From an uncultured Spartobacteria bacterium (GTDB taxonomy: Bacteria; Verrucomicrobiota; Verrucomicrobiia; Chthoniobacterales; JAATET01): DNA of 64,000 nucleotides. Below the pieces are notes generated by a model. It was not told where the DNA came from and searched no databases. It saw only the letters and a list, made by a program, of their open reading frames with translations. Shown here in pieces: positions 57,750-64,000 of the stretch. The stretch is taken from positions 62,001 through 126,000 of the forward strand of contig CALLUD010000007.1 of NCBI GenBank assembly GCA_938011325.1, written 5' to 3'. The translations under genes and the position numbers were made by a program. How positions within the stretch are numbered: the stretch's first letter is position 1; each line of letters starts with the position of its first letter.

Positions 57750-59249
57750 ATGCTCCGACACCTTCTTTCGCTGCGTGTCTTCGCGGCATTTCTCGTCGGG
57801 GCGGGTCCGGCTCTTGCGCAGACCTTCGTGCCTGCTCCGCTTCCGGCGTTGTTGAGAAGGGCGGGTCTTCCAGACACGGTGCGCTTCGGCTACGTGGCGG
57901 TTCCCGAGAACAGGGGATCGGACAATGGGCGGATGATTCAGGTTGCGGTCACCATTCTGCCTGCGACTCAATCGCCGAAGCGACCGGATCCTATTTTCTT
58001 TCTCGAAGGTGGTCCGGGAGGGACGGCGAGCTACCTGCCGCTCTCGCCGACGTTTTCGATCCTGGCGCAGGATCGGGATATCGTGTTCGTGGATCAGCGC
58101 GGATGCGGATTTTCGCGGCCGTTTCTTGGCGCGAATTCCAACGACGTCACCGTGCCCTATCCCCCGATCAAGAAGGCGCTGGCGCGATTTCGCTCCACCG
58201 GCATTCCGCTGGAATGCTTCAACACGGCGGAGAATGCCGCCGATATCGAGGCCGTCCGCGTGGCGCTGGGTTACGGCGCGATCAATCTCCTCGGGCACTC
58301 GTATGGCTCGGTGCTCGCGCAGCAGATGATGAGCGACTTTCCGGCGAACCTGCGTTCGGTGGTTCTCAGCGGGGTGGTGCCGTTGCGCGGATGGGATTTC
58401 GTGCCGGGGAACCAGCTCGCTCAGCGCGATGCATTGCGGGCACTGTTTCGCGATGTGCGTCGCACTCGAAGGGCGCGCGCGGCGTTTCCGAATCTCGCGC
58501 GACATTACGAAGAGGTGGTGGCGAGGCTGCTCGAAAAGCCGGTGATGGTGCCGAGATTCGGACGCCTCGTGCGACTGGATGCCTTTTCCTTCCAGATGGC
58601 CCTGCTTGGGCTCATGCAGGCGCCCAACACCATTTGCGTGGTGCCGCTTTTCATTCAGACCACGTGGAAAGGACGTTACGAGGAGATCGGTCGCTTTATT
58701 CCGGACGACCTCTCTCCGGTGAAAGATCGGAGTTTTGCCTTCGGCATGTATCTTTCGGTGATGTCGCGCGATTTTTTCCCGCCCGGGTCTGCGGCAAAAG
58801 CGCGTGCCGCCGTTGATGCGCTGCCGGACAGTGCGTTCAAGGAGATGACACGCGTCACCGTTTCCCGACTCGCCCGGGCGATCAATCGCTGGCCGGTGCG
58901 CTACGATCCGACCGGACTGAAGCCGCCGTTCGGAAGCGCCATCCCGACGCTTCTGCTCCAGGGGGACATGGATGCGCAGACGCCGTCTCGTGGCGGCACG
59001 GATGCCGCGCGTCTGCTGGGCCTGCGGAACGCTTTTGTCATCAGCGTGCCGCGTAGCGGTCACAGCACCGGTGCCACCCGGGGACCCGCCTTCAACGCGG
59101 TGCGTCAGTTTTTTGCCGAACCGCACCGCAGGCCCGTGGTGAGCTTTGCCTCGTTGCGGCGACCGAATTTTTATCGCACCCGATTTCTAGTCTCATCCCG
59201 GATGCGGACGCCCGCGGTGGCGATTCCACAGCTCCCGCCCGGGTGGTAG
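57750..59249 (+). CDS. Secreted alpha/beta-hydrolase, peptidase S33-like (copy 2)
   Basis: The 499-residue paralogue matches copy 1 throughout, with no large gaps: signal peptide (LLSLRVFAAFLVGAGPALAQ), FFLEGGPGG, FVDQRGCGFS, S184 in LGHSYGS, LQGDMDAQTP and RSGHSTG. The nucleophile elbow changed from GSSYG to GHSYG. Differences cluster in the cap and C-terminal tail, suggesting altered specificity. The start ATG at 57750 is equivalent to that of copy 1. It is likely transcribed from its own copy of the promoter. Confidence 0.88.
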   Translation: MLRHLLSLRVFAAFLVGAGPALAQTFVPAPLPALLRRAGLPDTVRFGYVAVPENRGSDNGRMIQVAVTILPATQSPKRPDPIFFLEGGPGGTASYLPLSPTFSILAQDRDIVFVDQRGCGFSRPFLGANSNDVTVPYPPIKKALARFRSTGIPLECFNTAENAADIEAVRVALGYGAINLLGHSYGSVLAQQMMSDFPANLRSVVLSGVVPLRGWDFVPGNQLAQRDALRALFRDVRRTRRARAAFPNLARHYEEVVARLLEKPVMVPRFGRLVRLDAFSFQMALLGLMQAPNTICVVPLFIQTTWKGRYEEIGRFIPDDLSPVKDRSFAFGMYLSVMSRDFFPPGSAAKARAAVDALPDSAFKEMTRVTVSRLARAINRWPVRYDPTGLKPPFGSAIPTLLLQGDMDAQTPSRGGTDAARLLGLRNAFVISVPRSGHSTGATRGPAFNAVRQFFAEPHRRPVVSFASLRRPNFYRTRFLVSSRMRTPAVAIPQLPPGW

Positions 59250-59575
59250 GTAGCGTCAGCGCCAAGGTTCCCGCTCACGCGGAAGGCTCGGGCGTGCGGA
59301 GCGCGTCGCGGACGCAGCACGTGCCGCCCGCCCACGATCCACGAACGGTGCACGCGGTCGAATTTCAACTCCGGCAGCACGTTCCACCACACGGCGCGCG
59401 CGGGGTTCGAGAGATTCCTGCCCGCCGTGCAGGGATCGGAGCGAACAAGGGCAACGTCGTGAAGCAGCGTGTGGCGGTGCCGGGAACCGGCATGATTCCG
59501 GAAAGGTAAATTCCGAATCAGAGCGTGCGGGCTAGCTCGCAACGGGGTCCCGATGGACGGGATCGCGTTTCGGAC
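59250..59575. other. 326-bp intergenic region with a gene-like remnant
   Basis: No intact gene is convincing. On the minus strand one frame (within 59290-59470) reads like protein (TLLHDVALVRSDPC, VVWN-type LPELKFDR, HRSWIVGGRHVL). It loses this character abruptly near 59330, where another frame gives RDALRTPEPSA before a stop. It may be the decayed end of a gene. No terminator after metH was found. Confidence 0.35.
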
Positions 59576-63277
<3,702 letters not shown>

Positions 63278-63299
63278 CTTAAACACAACAACGAATCAC

Positions 63300-63328
63300 A
63301 ATATATTGATGCGTTGCGATTGCAAGGT
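63300..63328 (-). promoter_or_regulatory. Candidate metH promoter
   Basis: On the minus strand TATATT (63300-63305) is preceded, after 17 bp, by ACCTTG (63323-63328). The AT-rich -10 stands out locally and lies 22 bp upstream of the ATG. The -35 is weak. Confidence 0.35.
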
Positions 63329-63332
63329 TCGC

Positions 63333-64000
63333 TTACTCGTCGCCGAAGAGCTCGCGTCGAACGAGTTCGCGCTCCCGGTTGATGTGGTCAAAGGTGGCGC
63401 CGAGGGAACGGAGGACGAACTCGGTCATGGTGAGCGCGACCTCGCCTTCGGCGGTGACGACACGATGGGCGCCGGCGCGGTCGAGCGTGGGAGTTTCGTT
63501 GAGGTAATTGGCGCGGGCGAGAATCCGGATGTCGGGGTTGAGTTCGCGGGCGATGCGAATGGCTTCATCGACATGGTTGACGCTGGACGCCGTGAAAATG
63601 AGGGCCTCGGCCGTCTCGACTGCCGCAGAGACGAGGGTCTCGCGGCGGGAGGCTTCGCCGTAATAGGCCGGGATGCCGCTTTTGCGCAGGGAGCGCACGG
63701 TGTCGACATTCATTTCGATGATGACGGGCTGGATTCCGTTGCGGCTAAGGATGCGTTTGACGGTGCGGCCGACCGGACCATAGCCGACGACGATGGCGTG
63801 GTGTTCGAGCGCGTGGTCCGGCTCGTGAGGCTGATCGGGAAGGGGCTCGGGTGGATTGAGCCATTTATCGAGCAACGGACGGTGGCGGACCCAGCGGGAG
63901 AGTGCCGGAGTTGCCTTGTAAAGGAGCGGGTTGAGGGTGATCGAGATCACCGACGTGCTCACAAGGACGTTGAGGGCGCTTCCGGGAAGGATGTCGAGGC
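63333..64000 (-). CDS. Kef-type cation/proton antiporter, C-terminal part
   Basis: The gene continues beyond the right edge; about 221 C-terminal residues are visible. They include the last membrane helix of the CPA2 transport domain (LNVLVSTSVISITLNPLLY) and a cytoplasmic RCK/TrkA-N domain: HHAIVVGYGPVGRTVKRIL (Rossmann GxGxxG), VIIEMN and IPAYYGEASRRETL. The arrangement is that of YbaL/KefB-like K+/H+ antiporters. An acidic C-terminal tail replaces an RCK-C domain. Confidence 0.9.
   Translation of the reverse strand, partial: LDILPGSALNVLVSTSVISITLNPLLYKATPALSRWVRHRPLLDKWLNPPEPLPDQPHEPDHALEHHAIVVGYGPVGRTVKRILSRNGIQPVIIEMNVDTVRSLRKSGIPAYYGEASRRETLVSAAVETAEALIFTASSVNHVDEAIRIARELNPDIRILARANYLNETPTLDRAGAHRVVTAEGEVALTMTEFVLRSLGATFDHINRERELVRRELFGDE

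Noticed and set aside
63278..63332. B12 or SAM riboswitch before metH
   Set aside because: Only 55 bp are available upstream and no conserved riboswitch motif is seen.

Overview
The window is GC-rich, densely packed bacterial chromosome, with about 45 protein genes, no rRNA or tRNA gene that I can see, no insertion sequence and no CRISPR array. The gene set suggests a member of the Verrucomicrobiota. It has a PEP-CTERM secreted protein, a GH92 mannosidase, an anaerobic-type sulfatase maturase, a CBS/DRTGG-containing family II pyrophosphatase, an ELWxxDGT-repeat protein, a very large hybrid histidine kinase with a galactose-binding-like ectodomain, and a Gram-negative envelope toolkit (SurA-like chaperone, RND pump, lipoproteins). 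The phylum is inferred from this combination, not from a marker gene.

Layout. Positions 1-9546 are one minus-strand run of housekeeping genes: purA, uppS, an NtrC-type regulator, a class IV aminotransferase, mfd, a SurA-like foldase, pdxA and a cut-off gene. Positions 9695-11426 (plus strand) hold a DUF983 zinc-ribbon membrane protein, a lipoprotein with a lipid-A-synthase-N-like domain, and a secreted protein of unknown family. Positions 11447-15468 (minus) form a small surface-polysaccharide cluster (GT2, asnB, GT4). Positions 15819-22379 (plus) carry a complete F1Fo ATP synthase operon, atpBEFHAGDC, followed by a small Fe-S-type protein and an amidohydrolase. Positions 24257-28834 contain an AaeXAB-like efflux set split across a divergent promoter, then a polytopic membrane protein. 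An RRM protein and a yjcH-actP symporter pair follow. Positions 31526-38339 hold the 1659-residue hybrid kinase and a frameshifted ELWxxDGT-repeat gene.

Positions 38341-52656 are a long minus-strand run: PEP-CTERM protein, VOC protein, GH92, pyrophosphatase, GNAT, fabH, RND pump, RND adaptor, TetR repressor, L,D-transpeptidase and a TraB-like membrane protein. Then come an APC permease, a sulfatase maturase, a small lipoprotein, two tandemly duplicated S33-like hydrolases, metH, and the end of a Kef-type antiporter that runs off the window.

The points most worth a second look are: (1) the hybrid kinase, with three discoidin-like repeats and about seven OB-like modules; (2) the NtrC-type regulator with Glu at the phospho-acceptor position; (3) regulatory DNA and RNA structure around the atp operon (an 18-bp palindrome upstream, a strong hairpin after atpE, and CTCAA repeats in two gaps), together with a short delta subunit and an alpha P-loop lacking the usual Gln; (4) TetR operators with a shared half-site; (5) a start-codon-proximal hairpin on an unknown secreted-protein gene; (6) a one-base frameshift in a five-G run; and (7) tandem hydrolases whose promoters were duplicated with them. 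No single locus is clearly a new defence or mobile system.
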